Positions 23,946-32,638 of a stretch of DNA of 64,000 nt are shown here, piece after piece. Every line of letters begins with the position of its first letter. Position 1 is the first letter of the stretch. The position numbers and the translations under genes were made by a program. The notes below the pieces were generated by a model. The model saw nothing but the letters and a program-made list of their open reading frames with translations. It was not told the origin of the DNA and searched no databases. Source of the stretch: Pseudonocardia sp. DSM 110487 (GTDB taxonomy: Bacteria; Actinomycetota; Actinomycetes; Mycobacteriales; Pseudonocardiaceae); the NCBI RefSeq assembly GCF_019468565.1, contig NZ_CP080521.1, positions 2,728,001 to 2,792,000 on the forward strand, read 5' to 3'.

Positions 23946-23990
23946 GCCACGCCGTGGTGGGTGTACCCCCCACGTCCACCGCGGCGTGGC
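23946..23990. terminator. Strong hairpin downstream of rsmE
   Basis: GCCACGCCG (23946-23954) pairs with CGGCGTGGC (23982-23990), and inside it GGTGG (23956-23960) pairs with CCACC (23976-23980). It lies in the 196-base gap between rsmE and the next esterase gene. There is no T-run, as is common in GC-rich actinomycete terminators. The rest of the gap shows nothing recognisable. Confidence 0.55.
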
Positions 23991-24012
23991 AACCAAGTGC
24001 GATGCTGGCCGC

Positions 24013-24765
24013 GTGCCGACTCCGCTCCGGATCGCCTATGGCGACCACCCCAGCCAGTTCGGCGAGCTCACCCTCCCTGATGGCGATCCCCGCGCCGTCG
24101 TCGTGGTGGTGCACGGCGGCTTCTGGCGCCGGCGCTTCGGCCTCGAGCTCGGCAGGCCCCTCGCCGCCGACCTCGTCGGCGCGGGCTACGCGGCCTGGAA
24201 CATCGAGTACCGGCGCGTCGGCGGGGACGGTGGCTGGCCTGCCACGTTCGACGACGTCGCGGCGGCCGTCGACCTGCTCGCCGAGCGCGATCTGCCGCTG
24301 GACCGGGTGGTGGCCGTCGGGCACTCGGCCGGCGGGCACCTCGCCGCATGGCTCGCGGCGCGTCCCGGGCTGCCGACGGACGCTCCCGGTGCCGCTCCGG
24401 CCGTGCGGCTGCACGGGGTCGTGAGCCAAGCAGGCGTGCTCGACCTCGTCGACGCCGAGCGGCGCGGCGTGGGCAACGGCGCCGTCGCCGACCTGCTCGG
24501 CGGCGTACCGGACGACGTACCCGACCGGTACGCCCTCGCCTCCCCGGTGGAGCGGCTGCCGCTCGGCGTTCACGTGGTGTGCGTGCACGGCACCGCCGAC
24601 GTCAACGTGCCGATCCGGCAGAGCGAGCGGTTCGTCGCGGCGGCGGGCGACGAGGCGGAGCTTGTGGCCCTGCCCGGGGTAGAGCACTTCGCGGTGATCG
24701 ACCCGGCGACGCAGGCGTGGCACGTGTGCCGGGACGCGGTGGAACGGCTGTGCCGAACGGCGTGA
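24013..24765 (+). CDS. Alpha/beta hydrolase (BD-FAE/esterase-like)
   Basis: 250 residues from a GTG at 24013. The oxyanion motif HGGFWRRRFG, nucleophile GHSAGGHLAAWLA, acid in HGTADVNVPIRQSER and histidine in GVEHFAVIDP complete a triad of the peptidase S9/feruloyl-esterase-like (BD-FAE) group. Kynurenine formamidases share this fold. The ORF extends upstream in frame but that part covers the hairpin and lacks similarity. The substrate is unknown. Confidence 0.85.
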   Translation: MPTPLRIAYGDHPSQFGELTLPDGDPRAVVVVVHGGFWRRRFGLELGRPLAADLVGAGYAAWNIEYRRVGGDGGWPATFDDVAAAVDLLAERDLPLDRVVAVGHSAGGHLAAWLAARPGLPTDAPGAAPAVRLHGVVSQAGVLDLVDAERRGVGNGAVADLLGGVPDDVPDRYALASPVERLPLGVHVVCVHGTADVNVPIRQSERFVAAAGDEAELVALPGVEHFAVIDPATQAWHVCRDAVERLCRTA

Positions 24766-24817
24766 CCCGATCGCTACTGAAAGGAATTGGTTCGACACAT
24801 AGGGCAAGCGACGCACC

Positions 24818-24851
24818 GGTTTACCTTAAAGATTAGTGGGTTACCTTAGAG
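24818..24851 (+). promoter_or_regulatory. Direct repeats upstream of the pseudokinase gene
   Basis: GGTTTACCTTAAAG (24818-24831) and GGGTTACCTTAGAG (24838-24851) are 11/14 identical and exactly 20 bp apart, two turns of the helix. They lie 40-70 bases before the GTG in an unusually AT-rich patch for this genome. They may be activator sites or overlap the promoter. Confidence 0.5.
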
Positions 24852-24890
24852 CTTTGTGACAAGGCGCGCCGTCCGTGCCAAGCTCGAGGT

Positions 24891-27347
24891 GTGAATCAGC
24901 CTTTCCGGAGCTCGAACCATGAAGAGCTGTTCGGGCCATACCGCCTCGAGGCACTGCTCGGCCGCGGCGGAATGGGTGAGGTGTTCCGCGCTTTCGACAC
25001 CGAGTACGAGCGGGTCGTCGCCCTCAAGCGGTTGCCCGCTCGACTGACGGATGATCACGAGTTCCGCGCCCGGTTCGAGCGGGAAGCGCAACTGGTAGCC
25101 GGCCTGCGCAACCCGCACATCATTCCCATTCACAGGTTCGGTGACCTCGACGGATGCCTGTTCGTCGACATGCGCTTCGTCGACGGCCTCGACGTCGCCG
25201 ATTTGATCAAGGCGGTCGGGCCGGTCTCGCCCGAGCGGGCCGTCGCGATCACCGAGCAGGTGGCCAGCGCACTCGACACCGCGCACGCCGGAGGGCTCGT
25301 CCACCGCGGGGTCAAGCCGTCGAACCTGTTGATCGACCGGAATGTCGCCGAGTCGTTCGACGAGTCACCCAGCGGCCACGTCTATGTAGTGGACTTCGCA
25401 ATCACTCACGCTGATGCCGCCACCCGGAGCTATTCGTTGGGCCATACGGACGCATTTCTCGGCGGCTTCGAGTACATGGCCCCCGAGCAGTTCGACGGCG
25501 TGATCGACAAACGTGTCGACATCTACGCGCTCGCGTGCGTGCTGTTCGAACTGGTCACCGGGCAGAAGCCGTTTCAAGCCACCGGATCCGGACTTCCTCA
25601 GTGGGCACATGCGCATCTCCACGTCGCGCCAACCGTCCCCTCGCAGATCCGGCCAGAACTGGGAACGGGGCTCGACGAGGTCATCGATCGTGCGCTGGCG
25701 AAGAAGTCCGAGGATCGGTACGAGAGCGCAGGCGAGTTGGTCGTCGCAGCCAGAGAGGCACTTGCCGCGACCGGAGAACCGTCCACCGAGGTGGCAGTAA
25801 TCGGGCTTGACAATCGGGCGGACGAGTACGCCGACGTCGCAGAATGCGCGGAGCGCAAGCCCATCGAGCGGGCGGCCGGACTCGACGTGCTCGAGGACGG
25901 TGCCTCGCCGGATCCGTCGGCCGCGACGGTGCGGGTCGCCGATCTTCCTCGTCAGTGGGGCGACACGTCGGTCGAGGTGCCCGGGGCGCTCTTCATCCCG
26001 GCCGGCGACGAGGAGGCCCGGTCCGCAACAGACTCGGTGATCGAGATCGTGGACGACGCCGAGAACTACGAGGCACCACCCGCCGGCACCGTGGTGTCCG
26101 GCGAGGAGGCTGACCCGCAACCGGGCAGGGCAGAGCAGCGGGCGGCCGCGGACGACCGGCGGGAGCCGCAGGCCGGCGCCGCTGAGAATGTGTTCGAGAA
26201 GCGCGGAGCGGCCCGCCCAGGACAGCCGGGACCTGCTGGATCACCGGCGTCTGCTGCCCACAGGCTGGTTTCGCGAACACGTTCGTCCGCACGATGGTGG
26301 CTGGCGGTCGTCGCGGTCATCGGCGTTCTGGCCGCTGGGGTCGGAACCGTCGTGACCATGTCGGAGGACGACCCGGCCGATGCCGCCGAGTCGGCCACGC
26401 CTCCTGATACGCCCGAGGCGATGCCACCGGAACGGGTCGCTCCGTCCGACGCCACCGGCCCGACGGTTCGGACGGTGGTGCCGGTCGGGCAGGCTCCGCA
26501 GGGTCTCGCCGTCTCCACGCGCGGCGGGCCGGTGCTCGTCGCCAACGTCGGCTCGCGGACCGTCTCGGTCATCGACCACGATGTCGCGGCCGTGTCCGCA
26601 GCGATGCCGATGCCCGGCACGCCGCGCTACGTCACGGTCAGCCCGGACGGACGCCGCGCGTACGTCAGCATGTACAGCGGCGAGGGCGCCGACAGCGCGG
26701 TGGCGGCCGTCGACATCGCCAGCGGCTCGGTCTCGGCGCTGGTGCCCAGCAGCCCGGAGCCGTACGCCCTTGCCGCCGCCCCGACCGGAGACGTCTACGT
26801 GCCGAGCCACGGCTCGGCGAGCGTCGCGATCCTCGACGGGCAGACGCTGGAGTTCGGCACGTCCGTGACGGTCGAGCCGAACCCGCACAGTGTCGCGTTC
26901 TCCCCGTCCGGAGGGCGCGCCTACAGCGCGAACCACGAGTCCGACAGCGTCTCCGTCATCGACGTTGCCTCGAACACCGTGGTGACCACGGTCGACGTCG
27001 GGCGCAGCCCGCACGCCCTGGCGGCCTCGCCCGACGGACGCCTCGTGGCGGTCGCGAACTACGACGACGGCACCATCTCGTTCGTCGAGACCGTCGACAA
27101 CCGGACGACCATGACGGTTCCCGTCGGCCCGACGCCGCAGCATCTGACGTTCTCCGCCGACAGTCGGCGCCTGTACGTCGTCAACGAGGACACCGATGCG
27201 CTCACCACGGTCGACGTCGCGACCGGCGCGGTGGTGGCCACCACGCCGGTGGGGCGGAGCCCCCGTTTCGTCGTCGCGACATCCGACGGCACGTTGTACG
27301 TGTCCAACAGCGTTGACGGGACGGTGAGCGTCCTCGACGTGTCGTGA
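24891..27347 (+). CDS. Predicted Ser/Thr pseudokinase with extracellular YVTN beta-propeller
   Basis: 818 residues. The N-terminal kinase domain (about 15-290) has GRGGMGEVFRAF and the VAIK-type lysine (VALK, Lys46). The catalytic loop, however, reads HRGVKPSN: the HRD aspartate is Gly140. The DFG motif is DFAI (Asp168 kept, Gly to Ala). An acidic/proline-rich linker (about 300-465), one TM helix (about 469-490) and a YVTN/NHL-type beta-propeller (about 520-818, repeats such as VSVIDVASNTVVTTVDVGRS) follow. The layout is that of PknD-type receptors, but with the catalytic base lost. It probably senses an extracellular cue through the propeller and signals by binding, not phosphorylation. Start is GTG at 24891. 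Confidence 0.88.
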   Translation: MNQPFRSSNHEELFGPYRLEALLGRGGMGEVFRAFDTEYERVVALKRLPARLTDDHEFRARFEREAQLVAGLRNPHIIPIHRFGDLDGCLFVDMRFVDGLDVADLIKAVGPVSPERAVAITEQVASALDTAHAGGLVHRGVKPSNLLIDRNVAESFDESPSGHVYVVDFAITHADAATRSYSLGHTDAFLGGFEYMAPEQFDGVIDKRVDIYALACVLFELVTGQKPFQATGSGLPQWAHAHLHVAPTVPSQIRPELGTGLDEVIDRALAKKSEDRYESAGELVVAAREALAATGEPSTEVAVIGLDNRADEYADVAECAERKPIERAAGLDVLEDGASPDPSAATVRVADLPRQWGDTSVEVPGALFIPAGDEEARSATDSVIEIVDDAENYEAPPAGTVVSGEEADPQPGRAEQRAAADDRREPQAGAAENVFEKRGAARPGQPGPAGSPASAAHRLVSRTRSSARWWLAVVAVIGVLAAGVGTVVTMSEDDPADAAESATPPDTPEAMPPERVAPSDATGPTVRTVVPVGQAPQGLAVSTRGGPVLVANVGSRTVSVIDHDVAAVSAAMPMPGTPRYVTVSPDGRRAYVSMYSGEGADSAVAAVDIASGSVSALVPSSPEPYALAAAPTGDVYVPSHGSASVAILDGQTLEFGTSVTVEPNPHSVAFSPSGGRAYSANHESDSVSVIDVASNTVVTTVDVGRSPHALAASPDGRLVAVANYDDGTISFVETVDNRTTMTVPVGPTPQHLTFSADSRRLYVVNEDTDALTTVDVATGAVVATTPVGRSPRFVVATSDGTLYVSNSVDGTVSVLDVS

Positions 27348-27405
27348 CATGCGCGGTTTCCCATAAGTTGGGCTCGTCCACTGCGCAGAGCCCCGGGAGG
27401 AACCC

Positions 27406-28179
27406 ATGTCCGTGCTGTCCGACCTGCTCGCCGCGCTGCGCGACCGCACCGTCGAGGTCGTCGACCTGACCGCCCCGCTGCAGGCGGACACCCCGGTGCT
27501 GCAGCTGCCGCCGCCGTTCGCCAACGCGTCGGCCTTCGGGCTCTCCGAGATCAGCCGCTACGACGACCGCGGCCCGGCCTGGTACTGGAACGACATCCAC
27601 ACCTCCGAGCACACGGGCACCCACTTCGACGCGCCGATCCACTGGATCACCGCGAAGGACGGGGAGGACATCGCGCAGGTCGCGCCGCAGAAACTGCTGG
27701 CGCCGGCCGCGGTGCTCGACTTCGCCGACCAGGCGGCCGCGAATCCCGACTTCCTGCTCGAGATCGAGCACGTGCGGACATGGGAGAAGGAGCACGGGCC
27801 GCTGCCCGAGGGTGGCTGGCTCCTGTACCGCACAGGATGGGACGCCCGCAGCGAGAACGCGGCGGCGTTCCTGAACGCTGACGACACCGGTCCCCACACC
27901 CCGGGCATCTCCGTCGACTGCGCGAAGTGGCTGGCCGAGGAGTCGCCGTTGATCGGCCTGGGCGTCGAGACCGTCGGCACCGATGCGGGCACTGCCCATT
28001 CCTTCGACCCGCCGTTCCCCTGCCACAGCTTCCTGCTGGGCGCCGGCAAGTACGGGCTCACCCAGCTGCAGAACCTGGCCCAGCTGCCGCCCACCGGGGC
28101 GGTGGTGGTGGCGGGCCCGCTGCCGATCGTCGGCGGCTCCGGCAGCCCCGCGCGCGTACTGGCGCTGGTGGAGCGGTGA
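27406..28179 (+). CDS. Cyclase-family metal hydrolase (kynurenine formamidase-like)
   Basis: 257 residues with the family signature HTGTHFDAPIHW (HxGTHxDxPxH, metal-binding) near residue 70 and LIGLGVETVGTDAG later. Members hydrolyse amides such as formylkynurenine or act as isatin hydrolases. The start has GGGAGG 6-11 bases upstream. A ThDP-dependent enzyme follows 34 bases later, suggesting the two act on one substrate, for example hydrolysis followed by decarboxylation or carboligation. The exact reaction is not known. Confidence 0.88.
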   Translation: MSVLSDLLAALRDRTVEVVDLTAPLQADTPVLQLPPPFANASAFGLSEISRYDDRGPAWYWNDIHTSEHTGTHFDAPIHWITAKDGEDIAQVAPQKLLAPAAVLDFADQAAANPDFLLEIEHVRTWEKEHGPLPEGGWLLYRTGWDARSENAAAFLNADDTGPHTPGISVDCAKWLAEESPLIGLGVETVGTDAGTAHSFDPPFPCHSFLLGAGKYGLTQLQNLAQLPPTGAVVVAGPLPIVGGSGSPARVLALVER

Positions 28180-28213
28180 GGCGCGCCGACGTGATCGTCC
28201 CAGCGGAGGCGCC

Positions 28214-29839
28214 ATGAACACCGCGGAGCTGGTCGGACGAGCGCTCGCCGACCTGGGCGTCGGGCATGCCTTCGGGGTGGTGGGCAGCGGCAACTTCCAC
28301 GTGACGAACGCGCTGCGCGCGGGCGGCGTCCCATACGTCGCGGCGCGGCACGAGGGTGGCGCCGCCACGATGGCCGACGCGTACGCGCGCATCAGCGGGC
28401 GCGTCGGCGTGCTCTCGGTGCACCAGGGCTGCGGACTCACCAACGCGCTGACCGGCATCACCGAGGCGGCGAAGAGCCGCACCCCGATGATCGTGCTCGC
28501 CGCCGCCACCGGGGCGGGGGCGGTCCGGTCCAACTTCTTCATCGACCAGGACGCGCTGGCCCGCTCGGTGGGCGCGGTGGCCGAGCGGGTGCACTCGCCC
28601 GCGACGGCGCTCGCCGACGTCGTTCGCGCGTACCGCACCGCGGTGGAGCAGCGCCGCACCGTCGTGCTCAACCTGCCCCTCGACGTGCAGGCGGCGACCG
28701 TGGACGCCGGGCCGGTGCCCGCCGTGCAGCCGCTCGCCCCGGTCCGTCCCGGTGCGGACGCGGTCGAGGCGCTCGCCGGGCTGATTGCGAGGGCGGAGCG
28801 GCCGGTGTTCGTCGCAGGCCGCGGTGCCCGGGGTGCGGGTCCGCAGCTGCGGGAGCTGGCGGCCGCCTCGGGGGCGTTGCTCGCCACCTCCGCCGTCGCC
28901 GCGGGACTCTTCGCCGACGATCCCTGGTCGCTGGGCATCTCCGGTGGTTTCGCCACCCCCCTTGCCGCCGAGCTGATCTCCGGCGCCGACCTCGTCGTCG
29001 GGTGGGGCTGCGCGCTGAACATGTGGACGATGCGCCACGGCGCGCTCATCGGCCCGGAGGCCACCGTCGTACAGGTCGACCTCGATGCCGATGCGATCGG
29101 CGCCAACCGGCCGGTGCACCTGGGCGTGCTCGGCGACGTCGGTGCGACGGCGGTGGACGTTCGCGCCGCACTCGACGGACCGCGCACCGGCTACCGCATC
29201 CCCCAGGTCGAGACCGCGATCGCCGAGCGCGGCCGCTGGCGCAACGAGCCGTACAAGGACCTGACCGGCGCCGACGGCATCGACCCCCGCACCCTCACGA
29301 TCGCGCTCGACGACCTCCTGCCGACGGAGCGGACGGTCGCGGTGGATTCGGGCAACTTCATGGGCTACCCCAGCGCCTACCTGCGGGTCCCCGACGAGCA
29401 CGGCTACTGCCTCACCCAGGGCTTCCAGTCGATCGGGCTGGGGCTGGCCACCGCGATCGGCGCCGCGTGTGCCCGGCCGGACCGGCTCGCCGTCGCGGCG
29501 CTGGGCGACGGCGGCGCCCTGATGTCGGCGGCCGAGCTGGAGACCGTCACGCGCCTCGGCCTCGCAATGGTGGTCGTGGTGTACGACGACCGCGGCTACG
29601 GCGCCGAGGTGCACCACTTCACGGGGGAGGACCACGCCACGGTCGCGTTCCCGGACACCGACATCGCGGCCATCGGCCGGGGCTACGGCTTCGACGCGGT
29701 CACCGTGAACGCGCCCGCGGACCTCGACGCCGTGGCGCACTGGGTGGCCGGGCCCCGCGACGCGCCGCTGCTGGTGCACGCCCGAATCGCCTCCGACGGC
29801 GGCTCGTGGTGGCTGGCGGAGGCATTCCGGGGTCATTGA
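28214..29839 (+). CDS. Thiamine diphosphate-dependent enzyme (acetolactate synthase-like)
   Basis: 541 residues with the three ThDP-enzyme domains. The N-terminal Pyr domain has ARHEGGAATMADAYARISG (the catalytic Glu in HEGG) and VHQGCGLTNALTGI, a central domain follows, and the C-terminal PP domain has the metal-binding GDG block (VAALGDGGALMSAAELETV). It resembles benzoylformate decarboxylase/sulfoacetaldehyde acetyltransferase relatives more than the IlvB of branched-chain biosynthesis, and there is no IlvN subunit beside it. Likely a partner of the cyclase-family gene upstream. The product is unknown. Confidence 0.85.
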   Translation: MNTAELVGRALADLGVGHAFGVVGSGNFHVTNALRAGGVPYVAARHEGGAATMADAYARISGRVGVLSVHQGCGLTNALTGITEAAKSRTPMIVLAAATGAGAVRSNFFIDQDALARSVGAVAERVHSPATALADVVRAYRTAVEQRRTVVLNLPLDVQAATVDAGPVPAVQPLAPVRPGADAVEALAGLIARAERPVFVAGRGARGAGPQLRELAAASGALLATSAVAAGLFADDPWSLGISGGFATPLAAELISGADLVVGWGCALNMWTMRHGALIGPEATVVQVDLDADAIGANRPVHLGVLGDVGATAVDVRAALDGPRTGYRIPQVETAIAERGRWRNEPYKDLTGADGIDPRTLTIALDDLLPTERTVAVDSGNFMGYPSAYLRVPDEHGYCLTQGFQSIGLGLATAIGAACARPDRLAVAALGDGGALMSAAELETVTRLGLAMVVVVYDDRGYGAEVHHFTGEDHATVAFPDTDIAAIGRGYGFDAVTVNAPADLDAVAHWVAGPRDAPLLVHARIASDGGSWWLAEAFRGH

Positions 29840-29917
29840 GCCCTAGTGTCGAGCCGGCGGGGCAGCCGTCGGATCCGGTAGCCGTCGTCATGGACGAGGC
29901 GGTGATGAAACCGCAGA

Positions 29918-30418
29918 TCAGGTGCGGCGTTCTTGCTGCTTGCGCCACCCGTAGCGGGTCAAGCCGCGCGGCTTGAAGACCGATAACACCGCGGCCGTGA
30001 GCAGTACCAGCAGCCCGCCGGCGGAGTGCACCAGCGTGCTGGGTAGCTCCCGTGGGTCGGCCTGTGCCACGGCGAGAGCGGCGAGGCGGCCGACCACCGA
30101 CGCCTCCTGCAGCAGGATGAGAGTGGCCATTACCGTGAGGACCAGCTTGGCCAGCACCCAGTAGTGCCGAACCAATCCCCACGTTGTGCCCAGCGCGTTG
30201 ATCGTTCCGATCAGCACGGCAGCCAGCGCGAGCGGGATGATCGCGTATCGCACGATCAGGTCCATCGCGATGTAGGCGCCCCGGACGGTGGTCATGTCCT
30301 CGCCTGCGACCGCCACGACATCGAGAGCGAGGTAGGCGACGACCGAACCGAGCCAACCGACCGATGTGGCGACATGGGCGGTGAGTACGGCCTTGCGCAG
30401 CCGTGGAGGCATGATCAT
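29918..30418 (-). CDS. Four-TM integral membrane protein (DUF2269-like)
   Basis: 166 residues with four hydrophobic helices (about 12-33, 50-72, 82-103 and 130-150) and a basic C-terminus (YGWRKQQERRT). The profile is like DUF2269/copper-resistance-D-like small membrane proteins, but no diagnostic motif is certain. The ATG at 30418 overlaps the stop of the small TM protein upstream, so the two form a pair. It runs toward the ThDP gene (convergent). Confidence 0.72.
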   Translation of the reverse strand: MIMPPRLRKAVLTAHVATSVGWLGSVVAYLALDVVAVAGEDMTTVRGAYIAMDLIVRYAIIPLALAAVLIGTINALGTTWGLVRHYWVLAKLVLTVMATLILLQEASVVGRLAALAVAQADPRELPSTLVHSAGGLLVLLTAAVLSVFKPRGLTRYGWRKQQERRT

Positions 30419-30636
30419 CCGGCGTCACCGGCCGCTGTGGCCGTCGGTACCGGTTCGGCCAAAGCGTGACGTCCCGGGCCGTGCTGCACCCCGAACAGGG
30501 GCAACACGACGAGCAGCAGCAAGAGCAGGGCCCCGATGACGATCAGGGACCATTTCACCCAGCGTGGCATCGCAGGCGGCGATCCACGATCGGCGGCTGC
30601 GTCAGCATCATCCGGAGAACGGGGCGGATCAATCAC
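30415..30636 (-). CDS. Small single-TM protein
   Basis: About 73 residues from a GTG at 30636 (GAGG 8 bases upstream). An acidic N-terminus (PPRSPDDADAAADRG) precedes one long TM helix (WSLIVIGALLLLLLVVLPLF) and a Pro/Ala-rich tail. The stop overlaps the start of the four-TM gene (ATGA). The function is unknown; it is divergent from the two-component system at 30758. The open frame runs further upstream, so the start is uncertain. Confidence 0.62.
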   Translation of the reverse strand: MIDPPRSPDDADAAADRGSPPAMPRWVKWSLIVIGALLLLLLVVLPLFGVQHGPGRHALAEPVPTATAAGDAG

Positions 30637-30757
30637 TCGCGACACCTCGCATTCGCAGTTATCGGATATCGCTCGCAGTCCACTCACCCGCTCGTTGGAA
30701 CGGCGCTAGGCAAAACCCTCACAACGCCCTAACAACACAGCCGGCCATGATGAGCCG

Positions 30758-31414
30758 GTGCGGGTGCTGGTCGTGGAGGACGAGGCGTTGCTGGCAGACA
30801 CCATCGCCGGCGGCCTGCGCCGGCACGCCATGGCCGTGGACGTGGTCTACGACGGCGACACCGCCCTCGAGCGTCTCGCAGTCAACGACTACGACGTCGT
30901 GGTACTCGACCGCGACCTGCCGATCGTCTCCGGCGACCGGGTCTGCACGGAGCTGGTGAGCTCCGACAACACCACCCGCATCCTCATGCTCACCGCCGCC
31001 ACAGCGGTCAGCCAGCGCGTCGCCGGGCTCGGCCTCGGCGCCGACGACTACCTGACCAAACCATTCGCGTTCGCCGAGCTGGTCGCGCGCATCCAGGCAC
31101 TCGGGCGCCGTGCCCGGCCGGCCGCGCCGCCCGTCCTGGAGCGCGGCGGCGTCCGAATGGATACCCACCGCCGCCATGTCCTTCGAGATGGCCAGCCGGT
31201 GACGCTGTCGCGTAAGGAGTTCGCGGTCTTGAGCGAGCTCCTGCGTGCCGATGGCGGTGTCGTCTCGGCAGAACTGCTCCTGGAAAAGGCCTGGGACGAA
31301 CACGCCGATCCGTTCACCAGCGTCGTACGGTTCACCATCATGAACCTGCGGCGCAAACTCGGCGATCCACCGATCATCGAGACCGTCGCCGGTACGGGCT
31401 ACCGCATCCCATGA
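30758..31414 (+). CDS. OmpR-family response regulator
   Basis: 218 residues. Receiver domain with acidic pair ED at 7-8, phospho-acceptor Asp in VVVLDRDLP and Lys in YLTKPFAF. The C-terminal winged helix includes LSRKEFAVLSELLRADGGVV and VRFTIMNLRRKLG. The start is GTG. The gene overlaps the downstream kinase (ATGA). About 30 bases upstream are the related words CTCACAACG and CCTAACAAC, a possible autoregulatory direct repeat. Confidence 0.94.
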   Translation: MRVLVVEDEALLADTIAGGLRRHAMAVDVVYDGDTALERLAVNDYDVVVLDRDLPIVSGDRVCTELVSSDNTTRILMLTAATAVSQRVAGLGLGADDYLTKPFAFAELVARIQALGRRARPAAPPVLERGGVRMDTHRRHVLRDGQPVTLSRKEFAVLSELLRADGGVVSAELLLEKAWDEHADPFTSVVRFTIMNLRRKLGDPPIIETVAGTGYRIP

Positions 31415-32595
31415 GCGTCTGGCGGCGCCCGCTGCCCTCCACGATCCGGGCTCGCATGACGGTGCTCTACGCCGCAGTGTTCTTCGTTGCCGGGGCGGTG
31501 CTCGTCGCGCTGATGATGCTCTACCTCGCACACGCCCTCGACGGGCAGATGGCCGCACGGATCGGTGCCGCGGAACAGGCCGTGGAACTCCCGCCACCGG
31601 TGCAGCAGGAACTACGCGTCCAGTTCCAGCGGGACCGAGATCACGTGCTCGCCGCCATGCTCACGGCCTCGCTCGCCTCCCTGGGCGCCATCGGAGTCAT
31701 CGCCGCTGCGCTGGGCTGGTTGGTCGCTGACCGCGCGTTGCGCCCGCTGCAGCAGATCTCCGCAACCGCCCGCCGCACCGCCGATCGCAACCTCCACGAA
31801 CGAATCGCTCTGACCGGCCGCGACGACGAGATCAAAGATCTCGCCGACGCCATCGACGCCATGCTCGATCGGCTCGACCGCTCGTTCGACAGCCAGCGCC
31901 GGTTCGTCGCCAACGCCTCCCACGAACTCCGCACGCCGCTGACCCTCAACCGCACCCTCATCGAGGTCACGCTCGACGACCCACACACCTCCGAGGCCGT
32001 CCGGCAGCTGGGCACCACGTTGCTGGCCGTCAACGACCGTCACGAACACCTCATCGACGGCCTGCTCACCCTCGCGAGCAGTGAGCAGCGCATCGCGCAA
32101 CCCGCCCCTGTCGACCTCGCCGAGATCGCCCGGCATCTCACCAGGGAGCGGCAGGCCGACGCCGACCGCGCCGGCATCGACATCAGTACCGACCTGCGGC
32201 CTGCGCCGGTCACCGGCGATCCGGTCCTCTTGGAACGCCTCGCACACAACCTGATCGACAACGCGATCCGCTACAACCGGCGCAGCCACGGCGTGATCAC
32301 CATCGCGACCGGCACGGTCGATGGCCGCGCCCGCCTCACCGTCGGCAACACCGGCCCAGCAGTGCCCTCCTACGAGATTCCGACGCTGTTCCGGCCGTTC
32401 CGGCGGCTTCCCACCACCGAACGACTCGCCGAACCGGTGGGCTCCCGCCACCGCGGAGCGGGCCTCGGCCTGTCCATCGTCGCCGCGGTGGCGCACGCCC
32501 ACGGCGGCGACGCTCACGCCCAACCCGGCGACGACGGCGGGCTCACGATCCGGGTGGAGATTCCGACCGCGCCGGATCCCTTGGCGGCACACTGA
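31411..32595 (+). CDS. Sensor histidine kinase
   Basis: 394 residues. Two TM helices (about 17-40 and 79-101) flank a very short extracytoplasmic loop, followed by HAMP (ALRPLQQISATARRTADRNL), a HisKA box (FVANASHELRTPLTLNRT, with the phospho-His) and an HATPase domain (NLIDNAIRYN, GAGLGLSIVAAVAHAHGG). Partner of the response regulator at 30758. The small loop suggests sensing within the membrane. Nearby MarR and membrane proteins do not reveal the stimulus. Confidence 0.94.
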   Translation: MSVWRRPLPSTIRARMTVLYAAVFFVAGAVLVALMMLYLAHALDGQMAARIGAAEQAVELPPPVQQELRVQFQRDRDHVLAAMLTASLASLGAIGVIAAALGWLVADRALRPLQQISATARRTADRNLHERIALTGRDDEIKDLADAIDAMLDRLDRSFDSQRRFVANASHELRTPLTLNRTLIEVTLDDPHTSEAVRQLGTTLLAVNDRHEHLIDGLLTLASSEQRIAQPAPVDLAEIARHLTRERQADADRAGIDISTDLRPAPVTGDPVLLERLAHNLIDNAIRYNRRSHGVITIATGTVDGRARLTVGNTGPAVPSYEIPTLFRPFRRLPTTERLAEPVGSRHRGAGLGLSIVAAVAHAHGGDAHAQPGDDGGLTIRVEIPTAPDPLAAH

Positions 32596-32638
32596 TCGCC
32601 GTTCTCGCGCAGTTGCAGCCGCTGGCTCTGTTCCGCGA

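Noticed and set aside
27983..28213. Upstream extension of the ThDP enzyme ORF
   Set aside because: It overlaps the cyclase-family gene in another frame and lacks similarity; ATG 28214 fits the family start.
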